A stretch of 64,000 nt of DNA from Planctomycetaceae bacterium (GTDB lineage Bacteria; Planctomycetota; Planctomycetia; Planctomycetales; Planctomycetaceae), in contig JAWKUA010000018.1 of NCBI GenBank assembly GCA_041398785.1, positions 108,511 to 172,510 on the forward strand, in the 5' to 3' direction. The position numbers were made by a program, and so were the translations under genes. Below, in pieces: positions 7,879 through 16,889 of this stretch. The stretch's first letter is position 1. Every line of letters starts with the position of its first letter. The notes under the pieces were generated by a model, which was not told the origin of the DNA, ran no database searches, and saw nothing but the letters and a program-made list of their open reading frames with translations.

Positions 7879-9672
7879 TCAGAACGGCCAGATGATCGGC
7901 AGCAGCACGATGCAGATTGCCATCAGCAACAGGTCCAGCGGAATGCCGAACCGCAAGTAGTCGGAGAACCGATATCCTCCCGGACCATACACCATCAGGC
8001 TGGTCTGGTATCCGATCGGTGTGGCGAATCCCGCGGAAGCTCCCATCATCACGGCCATGGCAAAGGGCATGACGCTGACTCCCAGAGACTCCGCGGACGC
8101 CAGTGCGATGGGAAACACCAGCACCGCCGCGGCGTTATTGGTGATCAGTTCGGTAAACAGGACCGTCGTAATGTAAACCGCAGCGAGAACTCTGATCGGA
8201 CTGCCGGCGGCAAGCGAAATAATGTTCGCCGCGATGGTGCCCGCGGCGCCGCTTTGATCGAGCGCCTTCCCCAGTCCCAGAGACGCGCCGATCACCAGCA
8301 GCACGGACCAGTCGACGCTGCGACGTCCTTCACTTGCCGTACAGCAGCCGGTCGCGACCATCATTCCGGCGGCCAGCAGTGCGGCGGTCATCATTTCCAG
8401 CACCTGAAACGATGCGGCGATGACAAGCCCCAGGGAAATCGCGATTGCTGCAGGAGCCAGGTTGTGACGAACGGGAGCCGAATCGTCGATACCGCTGACA
8501 AGAAAGAAGTCCGGAGAATCGCGGAGCTCGGCGACGAATGACGGTCGCGCTTCCAGCAGCAGCGTGTCTCCCGGTTGCAGCACGATGTCGCCGATTCTGC
8601 CCGGAATCCGGCGACCGCTGCGGGCGACGGCGATCACAGCCGCATCGTAGACCGATCGAAAGTGACCGTCGCGAATGCTGCTTCCCAGCAGCGGGCACCG
8701 ATCCGACACCACGACTTCAATCATGGAACGAGCCGTCTGGCGGGTTGTCATCTGAAACACGGGGTCGGCGGCCGGCACCAGTCCGCGAATCTTCCGCAGG
8801 TCCACCATCGATTCGACGCCGCCGACAAAGACCAGGCGGTCCAGAGCTCGCAGACGTTCTTCCGGGCCAACCGCCGCCAACACGTCGCCGTTGCGGTCGA
8901 TTTCCACCAGAAACAGGCCGGGAAGATGACGCAACCCCGCCTGCTCAATCGTCCGGCCTGCCAGCGGACTTCCTTCCGGAACGGACATCTCTACGGAATA
9001 CTCGCGCGGATCATCGGAGCGACTGATCGCGGGACTGCGATCCGGCAGCAGCCAGCGCTGAGTCAGCATAATGAACGCCAGTCCGGCAAGGCAGCAGGGA
9101 ACACCGATCCACGCGGGATCGAACAGACCAAGTTCAGGAAGGTCCGTTTCGGAGGAAATAAGACCGCTGACGACAACGTTGGTGCTGGTGCCGATCAGCG
9201 TGCAAAGCCCTCCCAGGGTCGCCGCGGAACTCAGCGGCATGTACAGCTTGGACGGACTGATGCCGGTCCGCCTGCACAGATCGCTAACGAACGGCATGAA
9301 CATGGCGACGACGGGCGTGTTGTTCAGAAACGCGCTCAGGCCCGCGACGGGAAGGATCAGCTTTGCCTGTGCCGCCGGAATGCCGGATGTTCCGCCACCC
9401 AGCATGGGTTTCGTGAGTCGCGTCATGGCACCGGTCTGCACCAGTCCCGTGACCACGACAAACAGCGCACCGACAGTGATGACCGCCGGATTGGAAAACC
9501 CCTGGACCGCTTCAGCAGTGCCGGGCAGGTGTTTCGTTCCGGTCAGTTCGCTGACGATCAGCAGGAGAACCAGTGCCGCCAGGACCAGCAGATCGGGAGG
9601 TCCCCAGTTGCGGGCCAGCGAGATCAGCAGGACAACAATTGTCGTGATGGCAAGCCACGCTTCCCAGGTCAT
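7879..9672 (-). CDS. SLC13/DASS-type anion transporter with TrkA-C (RCK) domains
   Basis: A 597-residue inner-membrane protein. Two halves of hydrophobic helices flank two cytosolic TrkA-C-like domains at about residues 215-280 and 305-370. Both halves carry the SLC13-type reentrant signatures: LNNTPVVAMFMP and TLIGTSTNVVV in the first, and ITNNAAAVLVFPIAL and GYQTSLMVYGPGGY in the second. The family moves sulfate, dicarboxylates or related anions with sodium. The substrate is not predictable here. The start at 9672 overlaps the stop of the upstream exchanger gene (ATGA overlap), with GGAG nine bases upstream, so the pair is translationally coupled. Confidence 0.9.
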   Translation of the reverse strand: MTWEAWLAITTIVVLLISLARNWGPPDLLVLAALVLLLIVSELTGTKHLPGTAEAVQGFSNPAVITVGALFVVVTGLVQTGAMTRLTKPMLGGGTSGIPAAQAKLILPVAGLSAFLNNTPVVAMFMPFVSDLCRRTGISPSKLYMPLSSAATLGGLCTLIGTSTNVVVSGLISSETDLPELGLFDPAWIGVPCCLAGLAFIMLTQRWLLPDRSPAISRSDDPREYSVEMSVPEGSPLAGRTIEQAGLRHLPGLFLVEIDRNGDVLAAVGPEERLRALDRLVFVGGVESMVDLRKIRGLVPAADPVFQMTTRQTARSMIEVVVSDRCPLLGSSIRDGHFRSVYDAAVIAVARSGRRIPGRIGDIVLQPGDTLLLEARPSFVAELRDSPDFFLVSGIDDSAPVRHNLAPAAIAISLGLVIAASFQVLEMMTAALLAAGMMVATGCCTASEGRRSVDWSVLLVIGASLGLGKALDQSGAAGTIAANIISLAAGSPIRVLAAVYITTVLFTELITNNAAAVLVFPIALASAESLGVSVMPFAMAVMMGASAGFATPIGYQTSLMVYGPGGYRFSDYLRFGIPLDLLLMAICIVLLPIIWPF

Positions 9673-10871
9673 GAATTTCGACTCCTGGCCATCGACTGTT
9701 TGGTGTCGGGCATGGGAATTATTTGCTGCTCCGGAGATCGATCGACCTGCGTCGCACTGTTCGGCCGACGCTGACGAAGCGTGCGGATTGCGCCCACAAG
9801 CAAAGTGATGACCGTCAGCGGAACCGCGAACCCGGTCATCATCAACTGAAACGTCGGCAATGCCTGGCTGCCGGTCGCCATCAACACCAGCGCCGTCGTG
9901 TAGGCGACGCCGCAGGCGAGGAACAGCAGTCCTTCCCATCGCGCGATCAGATGCCCGGTAAAGAACACGGGCAGACAGGCGGCGGCTACGGCAACCATCA
10001 CCGGAAGATCAAACTGAATCGCCTGCGGTGCGACAGCAACACCATCCGGGGAAATCAGCGCCGCAAGCCCCAGAACGCCCAGCAGGTTGAACAGATTACT
10101 GCCCACGACGTTACCGACGGCGATGTCGCGTTCTCCGCGGGCAGCCGCCACGATTGACGTAGCCAGCTCGGGCAGTGACGTACCGGCGGCGACAATCGTC
10201 AGGCCGATGATCAATTCACTGACGCCCGCCCTGCGTGCCAGAACTGTGGCGGCATCAACCAGTCGATCGGCACCGATCACCAGCAGCGCCAGGCCGGCGG
10301 CAATCAGGGCCAGTTGCCACAGAAAATGGCCGGCTGTCGATCGACGAACCTCCGGGGATCCGGATCCTGCGTCGGCCGCGCCGTCAGTCTCGAAGGCGTG
10401 GTCGTACTCCAGTCGAATCGCGGGCAATTCTCTGCGCGCGGAAACGACACACCATGCCGTGTACGACAGCAGACCCGCGAACAGCAGCCCGCCTTCCAGA
10501 CGGCTGATTGACTGATCAAGTCCAAAAAGCAGAACCAGCACCGAGACGCCGATCATCAGCGGTACGTCGAAACGAACCAGTTTCTGATCGACAACCAGCG
10601 GGACGACGATCGCGGAAATCCCGAGAATGAACAGCACGTTGAAAATGTTGCTGCCGACGACGTTGCCCAGTGAAATGTCGGCTCGCCCTGACAGCGATGC
10701 TTTAACGGAAACCGCCATCTCCGGCGCGCTGGTGCCGAAGGCGACTACGGTCAGACCGATGATCAGTGACGAAATGCCGAACGACGCCGCAAGTCGCGAC
10801 GCACCGCGAACCAGCAGCTCCGCGCCGGCAACCAGCGCGATCAGCCCGACGACCAGCCAGATGAATTCCAT
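9669..10871 (-). CDS. Calcium/sodium antiporter (CaCA, YrbG family)
   Basis: A 400-residue membrane protein with ten or so helices arranged as two inverted repeats. The alpha-1 repeat holds GLTVVAFGTSAPEMAVSVKA and GNVVGSNIFNVLF. The alpha-2 repeat holds GLTIVAAGTSLPELATSIVA and GNVVGSNLFNLLG. These contain the GTSxPE ion-binding signature of cation/Ca2+ exchangers. A hydrophilic loop near residues 155-190 separates the repeats, and an extra hydrophilic tail of about 40 residues follows the last helix. It heads a two-gene operon with the SLC13-like transporter. Confidence 0.93.
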   Translation of the reverse strand: MEFIWLVVGLIALVAGAELLVRGASRLAASFGISSLIIGLTVVAFGTSAPEMAVSVKASLSGRADISLGNVVGSNIFNVLFILGISAIVVPLVVDQKLVRFDVPLMIGVSVLVLLFGLDQSISRLEGGLLFAGLLSYTAWCVVSARRELPAIRLEYDHAFETDGAADAGSGSPEVRRSTAGHFLWQLALIAAGLALLVIGADRLVDAATVLARRAGVSELIIGLTIVAAGTSLPELATSIVAAARGERDIAVGNVVGSNLFNLLGVLGLAALISPDGVAVAPQAIQFDLPVMVAVAAACLPVFFTGHLIARWEGLLFLACGVAYTTALVLMATGSQALPTFQLMMTGFAVPLTVITLLVGAIRTLRQRRPNSATQVDRSPEQQIIPMPDTKQSMARSRNS

Positions 10872-10977
10872 TGCGCTGTTTCCCTCCGGTTTCCACAGAT
10901 GCCACGTGCCGGAACTGACCCGTCGTCAATTCCAATTGCGCTGGAACACACCAGCGACGCCATCGTCGACTGTCGCG

Positions 10978-11550
10978 CTACAGCGCCTGCGAATTCAGGT
11001 TGGGCGCAGAGGCCGTGCTGGAATTCGCGCTATACGCCGTTGGTGGTACGGCGGGCGGCTCGGTGAATTCGCCGACAGGGGCTTCGATTGCGACCCGTTT
11101 TTCGGGAGCCACTCCGAACTTCCAGTTCAGCCAGCTCCACCAGGACAGGCTCTTTTCCCAGCGACGAATCGCCGTCCGCAGTCGGACAACTGACGGGTGT
11201 TCCTTCTCCGCGATCTCGCCGAGAGCCCCGCAGCCTCCGTCGGTCAGTCCGGCCAGCAGCAGCGATGTCGCGAAGTTCACGCGGTAGACGACGGGAAGTT
11301 CCGGTCGCATCCAGGTGGAACCCGCGTGCAGAATGAAGGACCGATACGTGCGGACGGCGTCGTCGTACTGTTCCAGTCGCATCAGGCAGACTCCGCGGGC
11401 ATTTCGGACCTTGTCCGTGGGCATGCTGGCGGACAACAGCAGGGACAGCGCATCGCGGAGTTTGCCGGTATCCGCCAGCCTCGCAGCCTTGTCTACAAGA
11501 GCACTAACACGGTCATCGCCGTGGGAGAAATCACTGTGATGGTTTTTCAT
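10978..11550 (-). CDS. TPR-like conserved hypothetical protein
   Basis: A 190-residue soluble protein whose first 110 residues look like paired TPR helices (LADTGKLRDALSLLLSA, RGVCLMRLEQYDDAVRTYRS). A Trp-rich segment (WEKSLSWWSWLNWKFG) and a Pro/Ala/Ser tail follow. The ATG at 11550 has GGAG seven bases upstream; the in-frame ATG at 11562 lies upstream of that site. TPR repeats mediate protein contacts. No catalytic motif is visible. Proteins with this Trp-rich linker recur in planctomycetes. Confidence 0.75.
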   Translation of the reverse strand: MKNHHSDFSHGDDRVSALVDKAARLADTGKLRDALSLLLSASMPTDKVRNARGVCLMRLEQYDDAVRTYRSFILHAGSTWMRPELPVVYRVNFATSLLLAGLTDGGCGALGEIAEKEHPSVVRLRTAIRRWEKSLSWWSWLNWKFGVAPEKRVAIEAPVGEFTEPPAVPPTAYSANSSTASAPNLNSQAL

Positions 11551-11797
11551 GGGAGACTCCATTTGAAAAAGTCACCGATTGGAATTGTCGCGGTGACCGG
11601 AACGCGTGAGACGTAAGGCGATGGGCTGATGGTGCGGATCGGAACTGCCAATGTTCCGGCAGTCACCTGCGGATGACTCGTCCTGCGACCTGGATGCCTT
11701 CAGACGGCAACGTCGCGCTAAGAGGCCATCAAAGCCCTCGTACGAAAGATGAAAAACAGGAACTGCACGGCGACGCTGCTGGTCGCCGGTTCCGCTT

Positions 11798-12283
11798 TCA
11801 TAGTCTCAGCATCATGCGCAGAGTCAGCAGCGTCGGACTGCCGGCGATCGGAAGCGCGTGCGGTCCATACGCCTGAAGATTGGGACGTCGGAGCGCTTTG
11901 CCGCTGCGAACCGGTGCAATGCCGGCCGTCACCAGCGTACACCAGCCTGACGGGCTGAGCGTGCGGATTCGCGGCGCCTGATGAGCCGGCAGCGTGACCC
12001 GATTCGCTTGCTCAACAGCCGAAACGGGTATCGCTGGCGAATTCGCCGTGCTGTCGTCCGTGATTCCCCTGGCCGCCCGGGTAACCGGATCGCTGCTTGA
12101 AAGGGCTTTCGCGTCAGTCGCCTGGAAGAAGGCTGTCCCGCAGAGCCCGATAAAGATTCCGGCACCAAGAATGAAAAGTGCCGCGGTGAATCGGCGACGG
12201 GCGAACGATCGCGGTCGGCTGCAGCAGGCAGCAACATTCCGCAACGGTGGGGTTCTTGACGGCAGGCCAATGCAAGTGGTCAA
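11798..12283 (-). CDS. Possible small membrane or exported protein, start unclear
   Basis: A frame of about 161 codons with codon use similar to the neighbours. It has one strong hydrophobic segment (FTAALFILGAGIFIGLCG) after a basic stretch, as in a signal peptide or a single-pass anchor, followed by a Ser/Thr/Ala-rich region. No ATG lies before the segment. The TTG at 12283 is the nearest plausible start, and no good ribosome site was found, so the 5' end may be wrong or frameshifted. The frame stays open up to 12703 but the upstream part looks non-coding. No family was recognised. Confidence 0.35.
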   Translation of the reverse strand: MTTCIGLPSRTPPLRNVAACCSRPRSFARRRFTAALFILGAGIFIGLCGTAFFQATDAKALSSSDPVTRAARGITDDSTANSPAIPVSAVEQANRVTLPAHQAPRIRTLSPSGWCTLVTAGIAPVRSGKALRRPNLQAYGPHALPIAGSPTLLTLRMMLRL

Positions 12284-12732
12284 TTGAGCGTACCAGCGGA
12301 CCGCCTGAGAAATCGCTGAACGAGCCAAAGAACGGACGACGACCGCTCGGCGACATCTGAACGAGTCCTGTTCAATTTTCGGCGTCACCGAAGCAGCGGC
12401 AAGGATCGCACATTCGGATTCCCGGCGCCGGGAAACCTGCCCCTCCGTTGCGACCTGCCTTTGACCTTTTCCTTGGCATCTTTTTCCTTGGTATCTTTGG
12501 CTCCGCAGTTCTTTGTACAGTGATTCAGAGCCGGTCTGGCTCCACCAGGGTCCGATTGGATCGGTCGTAGGTCGCGCTGGCCGAGAGAATCTCCCCTTCC
12601 GTGTAAGGGTTTCCGCCCACTCCCAAATTTCAAGGTAGTTTTTGGTTCCAGGCCATCGATTTCGTCCCGCGCGGTCGATGACGAGAGGACACGGCGAATC
12701 CATTTCGAATTCCGTCTTCCGCAGTCATTGTC
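12284..12732. other. Spacer with short imperfect tandem repeat
   Basis: No gene is supported. A 15-base unit of the type TTTTCCTTGGCATCT occurs twice in tandem near 12465-12498 with one substitution. The rest holds the upstream flanks of the divergent HD-GYP gene and the possible small protein. Confidence 0.5.
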
Positions 12733-13554
12733 ATGATCGAGACTGTTCAGGAAATCCCAGCAGAATCTGAAGACCGTTCGCTGTCCGCGACGCTCGCGTC
12801 GGCATCGGCCGAGTCTCTGAATCGGAGCCGTTGGCGGGCGGAGGGCGTTCGGAGCCGCGAGATGCGGCAGATCGAAGACATCCTGCAAAGCACGTCGCGA
12901 AACGTTCTGGACGTCCATCAGCAGCGACTGGCCAAATCCAACAAGCGCAGCGAAGCGCTGCGGGCAACCGTGCGAGCGCTGGTGACGACGCTGGAAGGAA
13001 AGGACCTGTATACGTGGGGCCACAGCAACCGTGTCGCTGAACTTTCCCGATTGACGGCGATGCGGCTGGGGCTGGACGTCGACTGCTGCGAACGGATCTA
13101 CACCGCCGGGCTTCTGCACGACGTCGGCAAGCTCGGAATTCCGGATACGGTCCTGAACAAGGCCGCTCAGCTAAGCAGTGCCGAATACAACCTGATCCGG
13201 CTGCACCCGGTGATCGGATTCGAAATCGTCCAGCGCGTCAGCAGCCTTGCCGACGTGGCTCCCGCCGTCCTGTATCACCATGAAGCGTTCGACGGCGCGG
13301 GTTATCCGGACGGTCTGGTCGGTGATGAGATTCCGCTGGACGCCAGAATTCTGGGCGTTGCCGACGCCTTCGATGCGATGACCAGCGCTCGTTCCTACCG
13401 CAACAAAATGTCCCCGCGCCGCGCGGAAGCGATTCTGCTTGACGGATGCGGCCGTCAGTGGGACGCGGAATGCGTCAGAGCCTTCCTGTCGGCGACCGAC
13501 GGGGCACGGCTGACAATTCAACAACCGTCTATGACCAGCGTACGTCTGCGTTGA
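12733..13554 (+). CDS. HD-GYP domain phosphodiesterase
   Basis: A 273-residue cytosolic protein. Residues 1-75 form a helical leader, and residues about 80-255 are the HD-GYP domain, with HSNRVAELS, LLHDVGKLGIPD, HPVIGFEIV, YHHEAFDGAGYPDGL and ILGVADAFDAMTSARSYR. All metal ligands and the GYP signature (here GAGYPDG) are intact. The family hydrolyses cyclic di-GMP or other cyclic dinucleotides. No receiver or sensor domain is attached, so its input must come from a partner or the helical leader. It faces the GH10-like gene convergently. Confidence 0.92.
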   Translation: MIETVQEIPAESEDRSLSATLASASAESLNRSRWRAEGVRSREMRQIEDILQSTSRNVLDVHQQRLAKSNKRSEALRATVRALVTTLEGKDLYTWGHSNRVAELSRLTAMRLGLDVDCCERIYTAGLLHDVGKLGIPDTVLNKAAQLSSAEYNLIRLHPVIGFEIVQRVSSLADVAPAVLYHHEAFDGAGYPDGLVGDEIPLDARILGVADAFDAMTSARSYRNKMSPRRAEAILLDGCGRQWDAECVRAFLSATDGARLTIQQPSMTSVRLR

Positions 13555-13616
13555 TCTGAATTGCCGCAATTGGCAGCGCCCAAAATTCGCTAAGGCGTGC
13601 GGCAGATGAGAATCTA

Positions 13617-13688
13617 CCCGCCAGCCGCAGGGCGCTATCCCGGGTTCTCAGCGAACACAACCGCGGCGAGCGCCGTGCGGCTTGCGGG
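13617..13688. terminator. Large hairpin between convergent genes
   Basis: Two 20-base arms (13617-13636 and 13669-13688) match as inverted repeats at 18 of 20 positions, with a 32-base loop. The position between the stop codons of the convergent HD-GYP and GH10-like genes suggests a shared terminator or transcript-end structure. It has no T run, and the motif could also belong to a dispersed repeat family. Confidence 0.5.
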
Positions 13689-13714
13689 CAGGTAACAGCT
13701 CATCGGCCGCTCGC

Positions 13715-15166
13715 CTAAAGACCGGCCTGTTCGGGCCAGTACCGCTGTTCGAGATCCTTGAGTCTTTCGTATGCGGGATGCACTGAGCCGTCGGGACGCT
13801 GCAGCAGCGAACTGGTGGCATGATCCTGCGACGCTGCGTCCCAGTCGAAACAGTAGACTCCAGTGACTCGCTCTTTCGACAGGCACATCAGCAGGACGTT
13901 TTCCAGCCACTGAGCCTGCTGCACTTCGAACTGCGGTTCGCTGACCGAAGAACCGTCTGAATCAACAAGTTCGGGCAGAGCAACCATCACGTTCAGCGGG
14001 ACCTGCAACATCGACCAGTGGTCCAGTAGCTGCGAGAACGACAGCAGATCTCGTGGCAGACTGGCCAGATCGTCCTGTCCGCAGCGAATTTCCAGGCTGA
14101 CTTCGTCGATGGACACACCGCTTCGCCGCAGCGTGTCAACGAACTGAATCGGGGGCAGTCGATTCTGTGTCGTGCTGATGTACTCACCCCACGGCTGCAC
14201 GACGCGCAGGCTGATTTGTATCTGCTCGTCGACCTGTCGTGCGGCACCGATCGCCTGCAGGGCCAGATTCAGACGCTGTTCCTCGGTCAGTCCGCAGGCG
14301 CCGCCGCGGTTTGCACCGCAGATGACTTCCCAGTGCCGAATGCGGCCGACATAGTGGCCAACAACCGTTTCAACGAAATCGGCTGTGAAGCTCTGCATGT
14401 TGACGGGGTCGCCGTGCCAGCATTGCATCCAGTTGGGAAACCGGTTGCGAGACAGATCCACCAGCGGTCCCCCCATCAGGAACAGGCGGTTCGTGGTGGC
14501 CCAGTCAACCAGCGCGTCCGTCTGAGTCCACTGATAGTCGCCGTCGGACGGTTCCATTCGGCTCCAGTCAGTATTGACCAGGACGGCGTTGAATGCGTCC
14601 ATGTACAGCTCCGGCCTTGCCGGAATCTCCGACAGCCGGCAACCCAAAAACACCGGAAACTGAGTCGATCGCTGCCGTCGAAACGCCAGCCGCTGCCGGG
14701 TGTAAAGTTCACAAAGCTGATCGGTGGCGTGGTGGGCCAGGCGGAGTGCTCGAATCGCGGAATCCAGCGATCCGGGAGCCACAACGGCGTTGCGAAACGT
14801 GCGATGGGCCATGTCGCGAGTTGTGTCCACTTCCGGAGAAGATCGCAGCCCGGCTCCCGTCCACAGTCCATAGTGATTTCGCAGGCGAGAAAGCTCGCCG
14901 CGGGCCAGTTCGACTTCCAGTTGGTACGGAACCGGCGTTTCCCGCAGGCAGGTGGTCTGCGCCACGAACTGTTCGGTTGGGCTGACCTGACACAGAATTC
15001 TCAGGCGGCTGCTTTCCATCTGAGCACGATCGCAGGTGAGCAATCCGCCTTTGAGCGTCGTTGACGACGGGATCACTCGCCCGTCAAACGTGACGAAGTC
15101 GGCGCGTGCGATACCTGTTTCTGAAAGCAGTCCCGGATGTTCGGTGTGAAACTGAATCGTTCCCAT
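13715..15166 (-). CDS. GH10-like glycoside hydrolase family protein, active site degenerate
   Basis: A 483-residue protein with a beta-rich first 130 residues and a TIM-barrel-like region from about 165. VNTDWSRMEPSDGDYQWTQT is the typical GH10 'conditions before the WD' segment. The acid/base region, normally WDVVNE, reads WEVICGAN near residue 277, so the catalytic Glu is not present. The nucleophile strand reads VSLEIRCG near residue 358. It has no signal peptide. It therefore resembles xylanases in fold but may be a binding protein or may act on another substrate. Such GH10-like proteins recur in planctomycetes. Confidence 0.72.
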   Translation of the reverse strand: MGTIQFHTEHPGLLSETGIARADFVTFDGRVIPSSTTLKGGLLTCDRAQMESSRLRILCQVSPTEQFVAQTTCLRETPVPYQLEVELARGELSRLRNHYGLWTGAGLRSSPEVDTTRDMAHRTFRNAVVAPGSLDSAIRALRLAHHATDQLCELYTRQRLAFRRQRSTQFPVFLGCRLSEIPARPELYMDAFNAVLVNTDWSRMEPSDGDYQWTQTDALVDWATTNRLFLMGGPLVDLSRNRFPNWMQCWHGDPVNMQSFTADFVETVVGHYVGRIRHWEVICGANRGGACGLTEEQRLNLALQAIGAARQVDEQIQISLRVVQPWGEYISTTQNRLPPIQFVDTLRRSGVSIDEVSLEIRCGQDDLASLPRDLLSFSQLLDHWSMLQVPLNVMVALPELVDSDGSSVSEPQFEVQQAQWLENVLLMCLSKERVTGVYCFDWDAASQDHATSSLLQRPDGSVHPAYERLKDLEQRYWPEQAGL

Positions 15167-15444
15167 TCGGTCGCCTGAAACGAGATCTGTGCGGTCGAAG
15201 GCCGTGACGACCGCTGCTCAATTGTGGTGTTCCGGATGTCGCTCGACTGGCAACGCGGATTATGGGCAGGTGGCAGTGTATCGCCGCCGGGGATCGTTGT
15301 TCAACGAATGCCACCGGGTTATGCTGCCCGCCCGCGATACCGGCCTGCGATCCGTCAGCGCTTTCGGCCTGGTGACGAACTCCGAATGACAGGAATTTCA
15401 AATTTCCCCGCCTGACTTGTCCCGCTGCCTGCCTGAGTTGCCAG

Positions 15445-16323
15445 ATGAACACGCCTGTCCTGAGTACTCAGATTCCGGGTATTGCCGTTCGCCACGGAAA
15501 AGTTCGCGATGTCTATGACTTTGGCGACCGGCTGCTGTTTGTCGCGACGGATCGCATCAGCGCATTCGACTGGATTCTGCCGACCGGAATTCCTCGCAAG
15601 GGCGAAGTGCTGACGCGGCTCAGCCGGTTCTGGTTTGACCGACTTGATGTTGAGCATCATTTTCTGTCAGACAGCCTGTCTGACGTTCCGTTGCCTGAAT
15701 CGGCCGATCTCAACCAGCTCCGAAATCGCAGCATGGTTGTGAAGAAGACCGACGTTGTGCCCGTGGAATGCGTGGTTCGCGGCTACCTGTCCGGTTCCGG
15801 CTGGAAGGAATACCGAACCACCGGAACGGTCTGCGGAATTCGACTTCCGGACGGGCTGCAGGAAGGCAGCCGACTTGAAGAACCGGTCTTCACACCGGCA
15901 ACGAAGGCGGAATCCGGTCACGATCAGAACATTTCGTTCACGGAAATGGCCAGCGCCGTCGGTCAGCAGACTGCCGAAAGGCTGCGCGAACTCAGCCTTC
16001 ACGTTTACGCAGAAGCCGCCGTATTCGCCGCAGAACGCGGGATTATTCTGGCGGACACGAAGTTCGAGTTCGGACGCCTCGACGGCCGGTTGATCCTCAT
16101 CGACGAAGTCCTGACTCCCGACAGTTCTCGCTTTTGGCCCGAATCTTCGTGGAAGCCGGGTTCTGCGCAACCTTCCTTCGATAAGCAGTTCGTGCGCGAC
16201 TGGCTGGAAAAATCCGGGTGGGACAAGAATAGTCCTCCCCCCGAATTGCCCTCTGATGTCGTACAAAAGACATCGGAAAAGTATATTGAAGCGTTCGAAC
16301 GGCTCACGGAACGCCGGTTTTGA
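15445..16323 (+). CDS. purC: SAICAR synthase
   Basis: Phosphoribosylaminoimidazole-succinocarboxamide synthase condenses CAIR with aspartate using ATP in purine synthesis. The 292-residue length fits the longer (yeast-like) form. Diagnostic blocks are GKVRDVYDFGDRLLFVATDR, ISAFDWILPTGIPRKGEVL, VECVVRGYLSGSGWKEY, LADTKFEFG and LIDEVLTPDSSRFWP. It starts at the ATG at 15445. It is monocistronic; no other pur gene is in the window. Confidence 0.97.
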   Translation: MNTPVLSTQIPGIAVRHGKVRDVYDFGDRLLFVATDRISAFDWILPTGIPRKGEVLTRLSRFWFDRLDVEHHFLSDSLSDVPLPESADLNQLRNRSMVVKKTDVVPVECVVRGYLSGSGWKEYRTTGTVCGIRLPDGLQEGSRLEEPVFTPATKAESGHDQNISFTEMASAVGQQTAERLRELSLHVYAEAAVFAAERGIILADTKFEFGRLDGRLILIDEVLTPDSSRFWPESSWKPGSAQPSFDKQFVRDWLEKSGWDKNSPPPELPSDVVQKTSEKYIEAFERLTERRF

Positions 16324-16889
16324 TTGTCAAATGTTGATCCTGGCAGCCTGTGGAAAAAAGTGTCTGAAACTCTCCGGCGGCTGAACTTCGACCTGTTTCC
16401 CCGCCGCCCGCAGAGTTCAAAACACCTGTTTCCACGCACCTTTTCCACGGGCTGCGGGGACACGTCAGCGCCGTCGGTCCGGGTGTGTTGCTGTTGTATC
16501 ACTGGGACGGCGCTGCTGGCACGTTTCCCGTGGTGCCGAAAGCGCAGTCCCTGTGGTCAAACAAGCCGGCGGCAGTCAATTTGACCGGGACGCGGGACGG
16601 CGGCAGAAAGTTGGCGGAATGCCATTGCCTGAGAAATCCGTCGGTGTCACATTGAATCGCTGGCCGGGAGACGTCCCGGAATTGTTACGATAGCTGCGGT
16701 TGTTGATGCCCCGTTTCGACGCAACCTGGTGCCGGGAGTTAAATTGTCTCATGCAGTTCCGCTTTCAGCGTCAGCGGCGGCTTGTGTCGGTCAAAGCAGC
16801 GACTGCAGGTGACCGCGCCAGCATCCGGTCTCCCAGTGCCGGACGGTGTTTCCACCCGTTCCCCGTGGATCTATTGGTGAGTCCCCAAC
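16324..16889. other. Long spacer, no gene recognised
   Basis: The 566 bases between purC and the kinase hold only shadow frames. Three sequences resembling DnaA boxes occur at 16349-16357 (exact TTTTCCACA on the minus strand), 16428-16436 and 16441-16449 (imperfect). No replication gene is nearby. A promoter for the kinase must lie here, but no convincing -35/-10 pair was found. Confidence 0.4.

Noticed and set aside
8575..9774. 399-codon plus-strand frame
   Set aside because: Antisense to the SLC13-like transporter, which has unmistakable family motifs.
11798..12703. Full 301-codon minus-strand frame as one gene
   Set aside because: Only the downstream half shows a hydrophobic segment and plausible codon use; the upstream half looks non-coding, so only 11798-12283 was kept, at low confidence.
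16349..16449. DnaA-box-like cluster suggesting an origin
   Set aside because: Only one of three boxes is exact, spacing is irregular, there is no AT-rich unwinding region, and dnaA, dnaN or gidA are not nearby.
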